This document shows, piece after piece, positions 54,065 through 62,302 of a stretch of 64,000 nt of DNA; within the stretch, counting starts at the first letter, position 1; the number at the start of each line of letters is the position of its first letter. A program made the position numbers and the translations under genes. Under the pieces are notes generated by a model. That model was given only the letters and a program-made list of their open reading frames with translations, searched no databases and was not told the DNA's origin. This DNA is from CAYNWT01 sp964485095 (GTDB taxonomy: Bacteria > Planctomycetota > Planctomycetia > Planctomycetales > Planctomycetaceae), in assembly GCA_964485095.1 (NCBI GenBank), contig CAZAIB010000001.1, forward strand, positions 1-64,000. Reading direction: 5' to 3'.

Positions 54065-54508
54065 GTGCCCGCCGTATTTAACCACGCACGAGTTGTTTTA
54101 GATTCTGAAATCGATCGGCAGGGGCACGTTAACAACGTGGCCTTCATCCGATGGATGCAGGACGCCGCCGTCGCTCATTCGGCCGAACAGGGTTGGACAG
54201 ACGACCGTTACGAAGAAGCCGGTTTCGGTTGGGTCGCCCGTTCGCACCACATCGAGTACCTGGCATCCGCGTTCCTTGGCGAACCAATTATCGTCATGAC
54301 ATGGGTCGCCAGCTTCAGCAAAGCGACCTCGTCCCGCCGCTACCGCATCTGGAACGCCGACACCAAAGTGCTTCTGGCCAAAGCCGAAACCGTTTGGGCC
54401 TTCGTCTCACTCGCAACGGGAAAACCCGGCCGCATCAACCCAGAAGTCTCCGCCGCATTCGAGGCTGTTGATGAGAACGACGAACGGTATGTGACCGTTC
54501 TCGAGTAG
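54065..54508 (+). CDS. acyl-CoA thioesterase (hotdog fold, YbgC/FadM-like)
   Basis: This 147-aa single-domain hotdog protein has VVLDSEIDRQGHVNNVAFI near the N-terminus. That is the catalytic D-x-x-(G/Q)-H-V-N-N pattern of 4-hydroxybenzoyl-CoA-type thioesterases. The GTG start directly follows the TAA of the ceramidase-like gene, so the two are co-transcribed. The substrate is unknown. Confidence 0.85.
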   Translation: MPAVFNHARVVLDSEIDRQGHVNNVAFIRWMQDAAVAHSAEQGWTDDRYEEAGFGWVARSHHIEYLASAFLGEPIIVMTWVASFSKATSSRRYRIWNADTKVLLAKAETVWAFVSLATGKPGRINPEVSAAFEAVDENDERYVTVLE

Positions 54509-54544
54509 CGGCCGCCGGACAGGTAGGAGTCGCGTCTCAGGCAC

Positions 54545-57500
54545 TTAGTGCTTCATGTTGTGGTTGTGCATCTTCTTCAGGTGGGCGGGCAATTTGTAGC
54601 CGCCGGTTTGGAGGAAGCTGACAAGGTCCAGAAGTTCTTTCTTTGTCAGGACGTTGGCCAGACCGACGGGCATGGCGGAGATCGTGGACTGAACCTGTTC
54701 GTCGATGTCTTCGCGTTTTATTCGGACGAATGCGTTTGGGTTCAACAGGTTCTGGACGACTTTGTATTCCGCCGGTGATTCGTCGACGATCACGCCGGAG
54801 ACGACCTGGCCGCTGTCCATGATGAACTGGTGGTTCTGGTACTTCTTGTTGATCTCTGATGATGGTTCCAGAATTTGCTGCAGTAGCTTTCGGCCTTTGA
54901 ACCGCTTGGCAACGTCGGTCAGGTCGGGGCCCAGGTTGATGCCGTGACCGGCGACCATGTGGCATTGGTTGCATTGAGCTTTGACGAAAGCCTGCATGCC
55001 GGCCATTGCTGTGGCTTCATCATCTTTGATCTCGACCGTTTCAAAATCGTCCAGCTTCCATTCTTTGACGGTCGTAGGTTTCGATTTGGCCAGCATGCCT
55101 TCGACTTCGGACAGGTCGTTGGCGACGACCATGTCGCCCTTCATGATGATCCAGTGACCAGGGAATGTGCAGACGAATGGATAGATGCCCGGTTCTTCCG
55201 GAGCGTTGAACCGCATGACGTGGACTTGTGACTTGCGCGTTGGTCCGATCATCGGCGCGGATTTGATGATGAGGTTCTTCTTATCACCAGGGATGAAGTT
55301 GGAGTTCGCGTTTTTCGGATCGCGGGCCATAGCGTTGGCCGCCATGCCCACTTCCGCCAGCGCGCCGGGTTTGACGATGACCAGGTTGTGGTCGGTTGCA
55401 TCGGGGTTGGTGAAAACAAGTTTCACCGGCTGGCCGGTTTTGACTGCGAACTGGTTGACGGTGAACAGCATGCGTTCGGGTAGGCACGAGATGCGAACCG
55501 TCTTGAGGCCCTTCTGCGTATCGAACTCAGCCTGAGTTGCAGATGGGCTTGGTTCTTTTAGATCGCTGCTGCGTTTGAGTTTGGCGAGCAGCCGTTTGAT
55601 GTTGTACTTGTCGTTGTTCTCCCAGTGTCGTCGCAGCGTGTGAGAACCGAGTGCACATTGGATGGCGTAGGCGACGTGTTTTTCTGCCGGGTGGTTGAGC
55701 GTCTGCAGTGCGATGTCGAGTGCTTCGGGTGTGCCGATGTAGCTGCACGCGATCGCAGCCTGCATGCGGACGATGGCGTTTTCGTCGTTCGCGGCTTTGG
55801 CCAGAAGTTGATGGAACCGCTCAGCATCGTCGCCTCGGAGTTCAATATGCCAGTAGCGAAGTTGTTCAACCGCCGCCGCGCGAGCGAGGTGGTTGTCACA
55901 GCTAAGGAGTTCGTAGAGCAGCAAAGTCGCGCGAGCCCTGCTAAGGCCGGAGGCCGGCATAGCCCCTGCCGGTGGCGTAAGCCACCGGACAGCAGAAACC
56001 GATGAAGCGAAGCCCAGCGGGCGACACAATTCAAACGCTGCTGCGCGCAGGAAGTGTGTCGCCCTCCGGGCTGCTTCTCGCGCGGCAGTGTGCCGGTGGC
56101 TTACGCCACCGGCAGAGGCTGTGTCGGCCTCCGGCCTTGCGCCGCGCCCTGCAATGTGACATGCGCGGTACAACCACAGAGCTTCAAGCTGATGATGACG
56201 GAACCGCGGGTCGTCTCGATCAAGTCCATCAACCCACGTATTAAGCGCCTCGGATACGTCGCCCGAGGGCTGTTCCCGCAGTTCATGCTTCGCCAGATAC
56301 CGAATTCGATACTCAGGCCGCTTCAAGAGTTCGAGCAACTCCGAAATCGGCGCTCCGGCAATCTTTGGCATCGGCTGCAGTGGTTTGTTCTTCGCGGTGA
56401 TTCGCCAAATTCGCCCCGAGTGTCGGTCGCGGCGTTCGTCGCGCAGTGAGTACTGAGCGTGGCCCTTCACCGGGTTGTACCAGTCGCAAACATACATCGC
56501 TCCGCGTGGACCGTAGCGGAGATCGACGGGGATGAAGCTGAGGTTCTTGGAGAAGATCAAATCGCTGACGTACTTTTCTTCGAAGCCGAACGGCGTTTCG
56601 TTCCACTTGTGAATCTCGATGCGGTTTGTTGGCTTGTACCGGGCCTTGATGAAGTGGCCTTTCAGTTCGCTTGGGAAGGTTGCGAAGTCGACGAGTTCCT
56701 GACCGCAGGTGCCCGAGTAGGCCTGCAAGCCCGCAGGCTTCGGATGCTGTTGTGGGAACGGTGGGTCGAGCGAATGGAAGGCGGCGGCGTAGATCGGGTG
56801 GCTGGCCATGTGCTGACCCCAATCGTCGAATGTCACGCCCCACGGGTTGGTACTGTGGTAGGTGCCGAAGCTTGTGAGCCGATGCGTTCTCGGATCGAAC
56901 CGGAACCAACCGCTGTTTTGCTGACGAACCGGACCGTACGGAGTTTCGACCTGCGAGTGATGAAAGATGGACTCGCGGAAAATGAGATCACCGTCCGGCG
57001 TCCACGTGATGTCGTGCAGCGAGTGGTGCGAGTCTTCCGTGCCGAATCCGGTCAGCAGTTGCTGTCGGAAGTCGGCTTTGCCGTCACCGTCAGTGTCTTT
57101 GAGAAACGTGAGGTGCGGCATCTCTGAGACATAGACCCCGCCGTTGCCGAACTCGAACGACAGCGGAATGTGCAGGTCTTCAGCGAACACCGTCGACTTG
57201 TCCGCCTTGCCGTCGTTGTCGGTGTCTTCAAGGATCACCAGACGGTCGTTCGGTTCTTTGCCCGGATAGACGTGCGGGTATGTGGTCGAACAACTCACCC
57301 ACAACCGACCTTTGCTGTCCCACCGCATTTGAATCGGTGCGGCGATGTCGGGGAATTCTTCTTCGCCTGCGAACAGGTTCACTTCGAACCGCGGATCGAT
57401 GTTGAAGTCTTTTAATTCGTCAGCCGCAGTCTTCCACCGGTTGGCTCCACGACTTTCTTTCGTTTCCGGAAGCGGTGGCAGGTTTGAGTCATCGACTTTC

Positions 57501-57751
57501 TCCGGAACCTTTTCACCCGCCGCAATTTCCCACGAACGCGCGTCGCGGTTGGCGACCATGATGTCGAAGTTCTTCATCGCGGGCAGGAAGTCCAGGTACC
57601 CGTACGCCTTGTTGCGGCCGCCTGTGTAGTAAAACGTGTTGAGCGGTCGGTACCGCCGCATGAACTGACGGTTCTTGTCGACAACGTTGGCTCGCAGTTG
57701 TTCGTTGAGGTCCGAAGCACTTTCGCCGAATGTCTTCTCATACAGCGATCG
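54545..57751 (-). CDS. PVC-type heme-binding/HEAT/cupredoxin/cytochrome c protein, 5' part lost in gap
   Basis: This is the C-terminal 1069 residues of a giant exported protein. After a DKNRQFMRRYRPLNTFYYTGG linker comes a beta-propeller of PVC type (FEVNLFAGEEEFPDIAAPIQ, then MRWDSKGRLWVSCS, LVILEDTDNDGKADK). HEAT-like repeats, a cupredoxin-like domain (FAVKTGQPVKLVFTNPDATD then HNLVIVKPG) and a cytochrome c domain (CNQCHMVAGHG; distal Met probably in ISAMPVG) follow. The 5' end runs into the 100-N gap. The ThuA/SGNH gene on the other side is almost surely the same gene. A 196-bp palindromic element is inserted in frame in the HEAT region. Confidence 0.82.
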   Translation of the reverse strand, partial: RSLYEKTFGESASDLNEQLRANVVDKNRQFMRRYRPLNTFYYTGGRNKAYGYLDFLPAMKNFDIMVANRDARSWEIAAGEKVPEKVDDSNLPPLPETKESRGANRWKTAADELKDFNIDPRFEVNLFAGEEEFPDIAAPIQMRWDSKGRLWVSCSTTYPHVYPGKEPNDRLVILEDTDNDGKADKSTVFAEDLHIPLSFEFGNGGVYVSEMPHLTFLKDTDGDGKADFRQQLLTGFGTEDSHHSLHDITWTPDGDLIFRESIFHHSQVETPYGPVRQQNSGWFRFDPRTHRLTSFGTYHSTNPWGVTFDDWGQHMASHPIYAAAFHSLDPPFPQQHPKPAGLQAYSGTCGQELVDFATFPSELKGHFIKARYKPTNRIEIHKWNETPFGFEEKYVSDLIFSKNLSFIPVDLRYGPRGAMYVCDWYNPVKGHAQYSLRDERRDRHSGRIWRITAKNKPLQPMPKIAGAPISELLELLKRPEYRIRYLAKHELREQPSGDVSEALNTWVDGLDRDDPRFRHHQLEALWLYRACHIAGRGARPEADTASAGGVSHRHTAAREAARRATHFLRAAAFELCRPLGFASSVSAVRWLTPPAGAMPASGLSRARATLLLYELLSCDNHLARAAAVEQLRYWHIELRGDDAERFHQLLAKAANDENAIVRMQAAIACSYIGTPEALDIALQTLNHPAEKHVAYAIQCALGSHTLRRHWENNDKYNIKRLLAKLKRSSDLKEPSPSATQAEFDTQKGLKTVRISCLPERMLFTVNQFAVKTGQPVKLVFTNPDATDHNLVIVKPGALAEVGMAANAMARDPKNANSNFIPGDKKNLIIKSAPMIGPTRKSQVHVMRFNAPEEPGIYPFVCTFPGHWIIMKGDMVVANDLSEVEGMLAKSKPTTVKEWKLDDFETVEIKDDEATAMAGMQAFVKAQCNQCHMVAGHGINLGPDLTDVAKRFKGRKLLQQILEPSSEINKKYQNHQFIMDSGQVVSGVIVDESPAEYKVVQNLLNPNAFVRIKREDIDEQVQSTISAMPVGLANVLTKKELLDLVSFLQTGGYKLPAHLKKMHNHNMKH
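55943..56138. mobile_element. MITE-like palindromic element inserted in frame within a gene
   Basis: Terminal inverted repeats of about 46 bp (55943-55988 and 56093-56138, roughly four mismatches) begin AAGGCCGGAGGCC and contain GCCGGTGGCGTAAGCCACCGG-type hairpins. The middle is also palindromic. GCCCTGC flanks both sides (end of 55931-55941 and end of 56142-56152), a possible 11-bp target duplication. 196 plus 11 is 207 bp, or 69 codons, so the host frame is kept. The encoded Ala/Arg-rich insert (starting near GRGARPEAD) breaks a normal HEAT helix pair. Confidence 0.78.
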
Positions 57752-57851
57752 NNNNNNNNNNNNNNNNNNNNNNNNNNNNNNNNNNNNNNNNNNNNNNNNN
57801 NNNNNNNNNNNNNNNNNNNNNNNNNNNNNNNNNNNNNNNNNNNNNNNNNNN
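57752..57851. other. assembly gap (100 N)
   Basis: A run of exactly 100 N is a conventional placeholder for unknown length. The flanking protein halves belong to one fold. The SGNH hydrolase domain begun on the right is missing most of its roughly 200 residues, so the true gap is probably about 500-600 bp. Confidence 0.95.
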
Positions 57852-59081
57852 CTTTTCGTGTGTGAGGTGCTGGTCCTGATCCGCAAAGTTCGCGGGACGA
57901 GGCTGCAGGTCGGGTGTGTCGGCTGACCAGGCAAGGTTCCGTATGATCAGGTTGTGCTGCGGGTATCGTTGGTGCAGCAGCGTCTCGAAGTAGCCAAACA
58001 ATTGGGCTCGATCGAACAACGTGTTGCCAACCAGCGCGATACGGTCGCCTTTGTTGAGCTTCAGTGGCAGCGATGTCGAACCCGGTTCGACAGTCTTCGC
58101 CCGCGGAGCCGTCTTCGCGTAGATGCCGTACTTCAGATACTCAGGATCTTCCTTGGGCGCGGGTTTGCCGGTGCGCTTGTTCTTTCCATCCTGCATGTTG
58201 GCGACGCGCGGGTTGGGTGCGTTTTTCTTCGAGCCAGGATCGATCGAACGCGACCTAAAGCCTTTCGGAACTTCGCGACCGGCGGCCCAGCAAATCGCGT
58301 TGATATAGAACCGAACAAAGTGCTTGTTCTTGAACGTGTCTTTGTGCCCGAGCGACGTCATGAATGTGCGAGCGCCGTATTTGTTCTTCCATGTCCAGGC
58401 AACAGGCTGCGTCATTTCTGCTGTGAGTTCGTGTGTGCCGAACATGTTGGTCACGCTGCCAGTCTTCTTCGACTTGCCGGTTCCGTTTAGCAGAACCGTG
58501 GCCTCGGCAGGTGGTTTCGCGAGGTACAAACTTCCCGCCGCGGTCTTGAACTTGTTCATATTCACACCCTTCAGAATCGGGTGACTGGTGGCTCTGCTGA
58601 TGTTTGTTTTGCCGCGCAAATGGATGTAGTACTTCGAACCCAGCACGTCGCGGCCGAAGCCGTCGTTCCATTTCGCTCGCGGATCGTCCTTCGGATAGAT
58701 GAAGGCATGCGAACTCGTGCGGAACCCAACAACCGGCTTGCCCGATTCCACGTAGTCCGTGATGAACTTCAGTTGTTCGTCCGGCAACGTGAGGAACCGC
58801 ATGCAGAAGATCGCAACATCAGCCTTCTTCAACGCATCCAGTCCGGGCATGCCGCCGGGGTTCTTCTCCGGATTCCCTTTTGGCAGAACGACGGTCGTGC
58901 GAAAGCCAGCGCGTTTCAACTGCTTCGCCAATTCTGGCATGGTGCTAATCGGATCGTAGTGTGGCGTGCCCACCACGAAGACGGCGTGCGGTTTCGTGTT
59001 CTCCTGCGCGGCGGCCTCGCATGTGGAGAGAAGACTCAACGCACCGATACACAAAATGGATCTCGTAGCAATCGTCAGCAT
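57852..59081 (-). CDS. ThuA-like and SGNH-hydrolase N-terminal part of the heme-binding protein, 3' part in gap
   Basis: The 410 visible residues start with a signal peptide (LTIATRSILCIGALSLLSTCEA). A ThuA-like glutamine-amidotransferase-fold domain follows (about 30-280: AVFVVGTPHYDPISTMPELA, VGFRTSSHAF, FMTSLGHKDTF). A basic linker leads to the start of an SGNH/GDSL-like domain (GDRIALVGNTLFDRAQLFGY, then IIRNLAWSADTPDLQ), after which the gap begins. This order (ThuA, SGNH, heme-binding propeller, HEAT, cupredoxin, cytochrome c) is common in planctomycete proteins. I therefore read it as the first part of the gene continuing at 57751. Expected whole length is above 1600 residues. A putative polysaccharide-degradation or redox role is inferred only. 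Confidence 0.8.
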
Positions 59082-59195
59082 TGCATCACCTTCGTTCGAC
59101 TGATCAAGACCTGAGCCTAGTCGATATCGAACAAAAGTGAACGCATAAGTCGTGCACTGACCGTGCCAGGGGTCATGCGCCGCCGAGGAAGAGAA

Positions 59196-60131
59196 CTACA
59201 AACGCTCGGCCACGTGGCCAGAATTCATCGGTTTGGCAACAGTCGCTGACACACCGTCGAGCAAAGACAGAATTCGCTGGACGTCAGTGTCATTTCGAGC
59301 GAACGCGCAGACGGTTGGGCCCCAGGATGATTGGACGATTGCCTGGATGTTGTTCGCTGTCAGTGCGTCGGCAAGGTTTGTGGCCTGGGGCGATCGGAAC
59401 ACACCGCCCTGCACGGGCGCAAAGTACTGGCCGATTTGTTGGCCGAAGGAATGAAGTGATTGAGTGAACCTATCGAAGTCGGCTTGGCGCAGTGCCGGGA
59501 CGATTTCGTTGGTGACCAGTCCGCGGAGTTCGGTTGTTAGTGTGGCGGGCATGGGCGGCAGTTTGCTGAACGCGTCGAGTTCGCTTTGGCCTGAGAGTCC
59601 GTGGGCGTCGTTGGGGGAAATCAAGACGATCCGCCAGTCGGCCGGAACCTCAATGCGCTGCATCATCTGACCGACTGCTTCGTTGGGCGAATGGCCGCCA
59701 TCAACCAAAAAGCCGCCGTGCTGGAAGCCATGAATGCCGATTGCCGATCGTCGTCCGCGTCCGGTCGCGATGGCTATCTCAATTGGCGAACGGTCGATGT
59801 TTGCGAGTTCTGCCAGAGCGGTGCCGACGACCAGAGCGAGCTGTGTTCCGGAACCTAAACCCGAATGCGCCGGGATGAACTGGCTGACTTCGATTCGCAC
59901 CGGTGGCGTTTGTGGATACGTTTCGCGGAACCGAGACGTAAACGTGTTCACGCGATCGACGATTGCTTCGTCGCCGATGATGGTCGTCTTGTCGCTGGGT
60001 TCGACCCGCGCGCAAACGCCTGGGTCGTCAATCATCATGCCAATGCCGCCGAACTGCCGTTCGTGCTCTGGGTTCAGGGCGAACAAACCAAAGTGCAGGC
60101 GCGATCCTGTCCTGATCACGACTTCGCGCAT
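59196..60131 (-). CDS. beta-RFAP synthase family protein (GHMP kinase fold)
   Basis: This 311-aa protein has the beta-ribofuranosylaminobenzene 5'-phosphate synthase signature: TGSRLHFGLFALNPEHERQF at the start, a GHMP-type PAHSGLGSGTQLALVVG loop (about 87-103) and a GRGRRSAIGIHGFQHGGFLVD segment (about 123-143). The enzyme makes an early precursor of tetrahydromethanopterin, the C1 carrier that some planctomycetes share with methylotrophs and archaea. It overlaps the DUF447 gene by 16 bp, a pairing known from these C1 clusters. Confidence 0.82.
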   Translation of the reverse strand: MREVVIRTGSRLHFGLFALNPEHERQFGGIGMMIDDPGVCARVEPSDKTTIIGDEAIVDRVNTFTSRFRETYPQTPPVRIEVSQFIPAHSGLGSGTQLALVVGTALAELANIDRSPIEIAIATGRGRRSAIGIHGFQHGGFLVDGGHSPNEAVGQMMQRIEVPADWRIVLISPNDAHGLSGQSELDAFSKLPPMPATLTTELRGLVTNEIVPALRQADFDRFTQSLHSFGQQIGQYFAPVQGGVFRSPQATNLADALTANNIQAIVQSSWGPTVCAFARNDTDVQRILSLLDGVSATVAKPMNSGHVAERL

Positions 60132-60700
60132 GGGTTCGTTTCGTACTGTTTGCGGACGTAGGCACTCAGTAGTTCGAACGCTTCGAACTCAGCCGGACCT
60201 GCGGTCTTGTCGACTGGAACCTGCAGTCTTTCGAACTCAGCCAACACGTTGTCGCGTTCCAGGATGTGAGTTCGCGTCGCCAATATCGCGGCTTCCAACA
60301 CAGCATGTTTCGCTCGATTGAATCCGAAGAAGTCGTTCAGCCTGCCGGTATGAACCACGCTGGCCGAACATTCGGTCCGCTGTTGGGAATCATCGATCGC
60401 ATCAACTTTGAATTCGAACCAACGACACGCCGAAGCCAGGACTTGTCCATCGACAATGGTTGCCGGCAACGTCTTTGGGTTTGCGTCTATTTGGTGGCAG
60501 ACTGCTTTGGCGATAAGCAACACGTCGTCCACCACATGCAAAACGCCGCACCTTGTGGCTTTCAGGTTTTGATAGGTCGCGGACGTCTGGAACGGCCGAA
60601 GCAACAACGACTTCATCGCCGGTTCAACAATCGGACCCATGGGCGCGATGTTGAGTCGTCCTTCGGAGTCCTGAGTTGTGACAACGCCTTCGAGAATCAT
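60116..60700 (-). CDS. DUF447 family protein (H4MPT-associated)
   Basis: This 194-aa protein starts MILEGVVTTQDSEGRLNIAP, typical of DUF447, a flavin-reductase-like split-barrel family. It continues with LLRPFQTSATYQNLKATRCG and FGFNRAKHAVLEAAILATRT. The family co-occurs with tetrahydromethanopterin genes; its reaction is unproven. It is upstream of, and overlaps, the beta-RFAP synthase gene. Confidence 0.8.
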   Translation of the reverse strand: MILEGVVTTQDSEGRLNIAPMGPIVEPAMKSLLLRPFQTSATYQNLKATRCGVLHVVDDVLLIAKAVCHQIDANPKTLPATIVDGQVLASACRWFEFKVDAIDDSQQRTECSASVVHTGRLNDFFGFNRAKHAVLEAAILATRTHILERDNVLAEFERLQVPVDKTAGPAEFEAFELLSAYVRKQYETNPCAKS

Positions 60701-60847
60701 GTTTGCATGATTCCTGAACCACGGCGCGGGGTCAACCGGGTGGAGGTCGGCTCGCGAGGTTGTGTGTTCTCATAGGAATCCTGCAGCTTGCGGCCATAAT
60801 GGAACCGACCAAACTCGCGTCAGACAACTTCTTAATGGAAGCGGCAA

Positions 60848-61132
60848 ATGAACCTGCAAAGGACCAAAGTCATTTACAGCGGACGGGTTCAGGGGGTCGG
60901 GTTCCGGTACACCACGGCTCGGATTAGTCGTAGTCATCCGGTGACCGGCTATGTGATGAACCTGCCCGATGGGTGCGTGGAACTGGTGGCTGAGGGAGAT
61001 TTGCAGGACCTGAAGGGGTTCCTGGCGGCGGTCCGCGATCGGCTGGCGGAGAACATCGAATCGGAGGACCAAACAGTGGTTCCGGCGACGGGTGAGTTCA
61101 GCGTGTTCGAGATTCGACATTACCGGATGTAA
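60848..61132 (+). CDS. acyP: acylphosphatase
   Basis: This 94-aa enzyme hydrolyses acyl phosphates. The signature GRVQGVGFRYTT (residues 13-24) has the phosphate-binding loop and the catalytic Arg. The catalytic Asn is in GYVMNLPDGCVEL (about 34-46). It has standard family length and stands alone, divergent from the DUF447 gene. Confidence 0.93.
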   Translation: MNLQRTKVIYSGRVQGVGFRYTTARISRSHPVTGYVMNLPDGCVELVAEGDLQDLKGFLAAVRDRLAENIESEDQTVVPATGEFSVFEIRHYRM

Positions 61133-61306
61133 CGTTGCCGGGACAAAAGCCCACGTTTTCACAGTGTTTCGGCCGGGTTTCATCCTTTCGCAGCCGTCGA
61201 ATCCCCTGTAAATTGGAACCTTGTGGAACCGGTCAAACATCCGCCCCAACCTGGGCGTATTTCTGAATGACCCATTCCGCGCGAATCCTGCGTAAAGACG
61301 GACTCC

Positions 61307-62251
61307 ATGAACTACCTACTCGCTCAAAGCCAACTTGATATCGACGCGGCGATTTCGGACCCGATGTCGCTTGGCTGGATTTTGTGCTACGTGGTTGTGG
61401 GGCTGATTTTTTTTGGCGTGACCACATTTGCGTACACAACGCAGGCAGGCGTCATCGCTCGAGCGACTACGAAGGAAGCCATCCGACAACCGGTCTTCAT
61501 CCTGTTGATCGGCGTTGGCGTACTGTTCATGCTGCTTAACACGTTCCTGCCGTTCTTTACGCTTGGTGAAGACGTGAAGATGCTGGTGGACTGCGGGTTG
61601 GCAACCATCTTGATTACCGGCGCGCTGATGGCGGTTTGGACGGCCAGTACAAGTATCTCCAGTGAGATCGAAGGTAAAACGGCAATGACGTTGTTGTCGA
61701 AGCCGATCAACCGACGTCAGTTCATCATTGGCAAGTACATCGGAATCCTGCAGGCAGTGTTTTGGATGCTGCTGCCAGTGATTCTGATTTTCCTTGGGCT
61801 GATTCTGTACAAGGTTGGCTACGACGCTCGCGAGTCGGCGAAAGAGATCCCGACCATGGCCGAGCGGGTTCCGATCATGGTCACGACACTACCGGCTCTC
61901 GCGTTGATTTTGCTCCAGATTAGTGTTCTGGCTGCCGTGAGCGTCGCCATCTCGACGCGGTTGCCAATGGTGGTGAACATTGTCACCACATTCGCGATCT
62001 TCGTTGTCGGCCACCTGACTCCGGTTCTGGTAAAGTACGGTGTTCTGCAAAACGAGTTCGTACAGTTCATGGCTCGCCTGATCGCTACGATTCTCCCCTC
62101 GTTGGAAGTCTTCAACATGGAAGCGGCAGTTGCGACTGGTGCAATTGTGCCTTACGACTATCTTGGATACGCATTGCTTTATTGCATCGCATATTGCACG
62201 GCGGCGATATTGGTAGCATTCCTCCTGTTCGAGGATCGGGATCTCGCTTGA
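61307..62251 (+). CDS. ABC transporter permease
   Basis: This 314-aa membrane protein has about seven hydrophobic helices (from LGWILCYVVVGLIFFGVTTF at 24 to LLYCIAYCTAAILVAFLLFE near the end) and little soluble loop. The segment SISSEIEGKTAMTLLSKPIN (about 111-130) is typical of ABC-2-type permeases (ABC2_membrane group). Its ATPase is not adjacent in the window. The next gene, a half-transporter, starts 51 bp later in the same direction. Confidence 0.75.
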   Translation: MNYLLAQSQLDIDAAISDPMSLGWILCYVVVGLIFFGVTTFAYTTQAGVIARATTKEAIRQPVFILLIGVGVLFMLLNTFLPFFTLGEDVKMLVDCGLATILITGALMAVWTASTSISSEIEGKTAMTLLSKPINRRQFIIGKYIGILQAVFWMLLPVILIFLGLILYKVGYDARESAKEIPTMAERVPIMVTTLPALALILLQISVLAAVSVAISTRLPMVVNIVTTFAIFVVGHLTPVLVKYGVLQNEFVQFMARLIATILPSLEVFNMEAAVATGAIVPYDYLGYALLYCIAYCTAAILVAFLLFEDRDLA

Positions 62252-62302
62252 TCTCACCAAACGGCACGGCTGCTGATCAAAACCCTGGCATGAGGGAAGC
62301 AG

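Noticed and set aside
56459..57127. 222-codon open frame on the plus strand
   Set aside because: It is the antisense shadow of the heme-binding propeller gene, whose minus-strand protein has clear family motifs.
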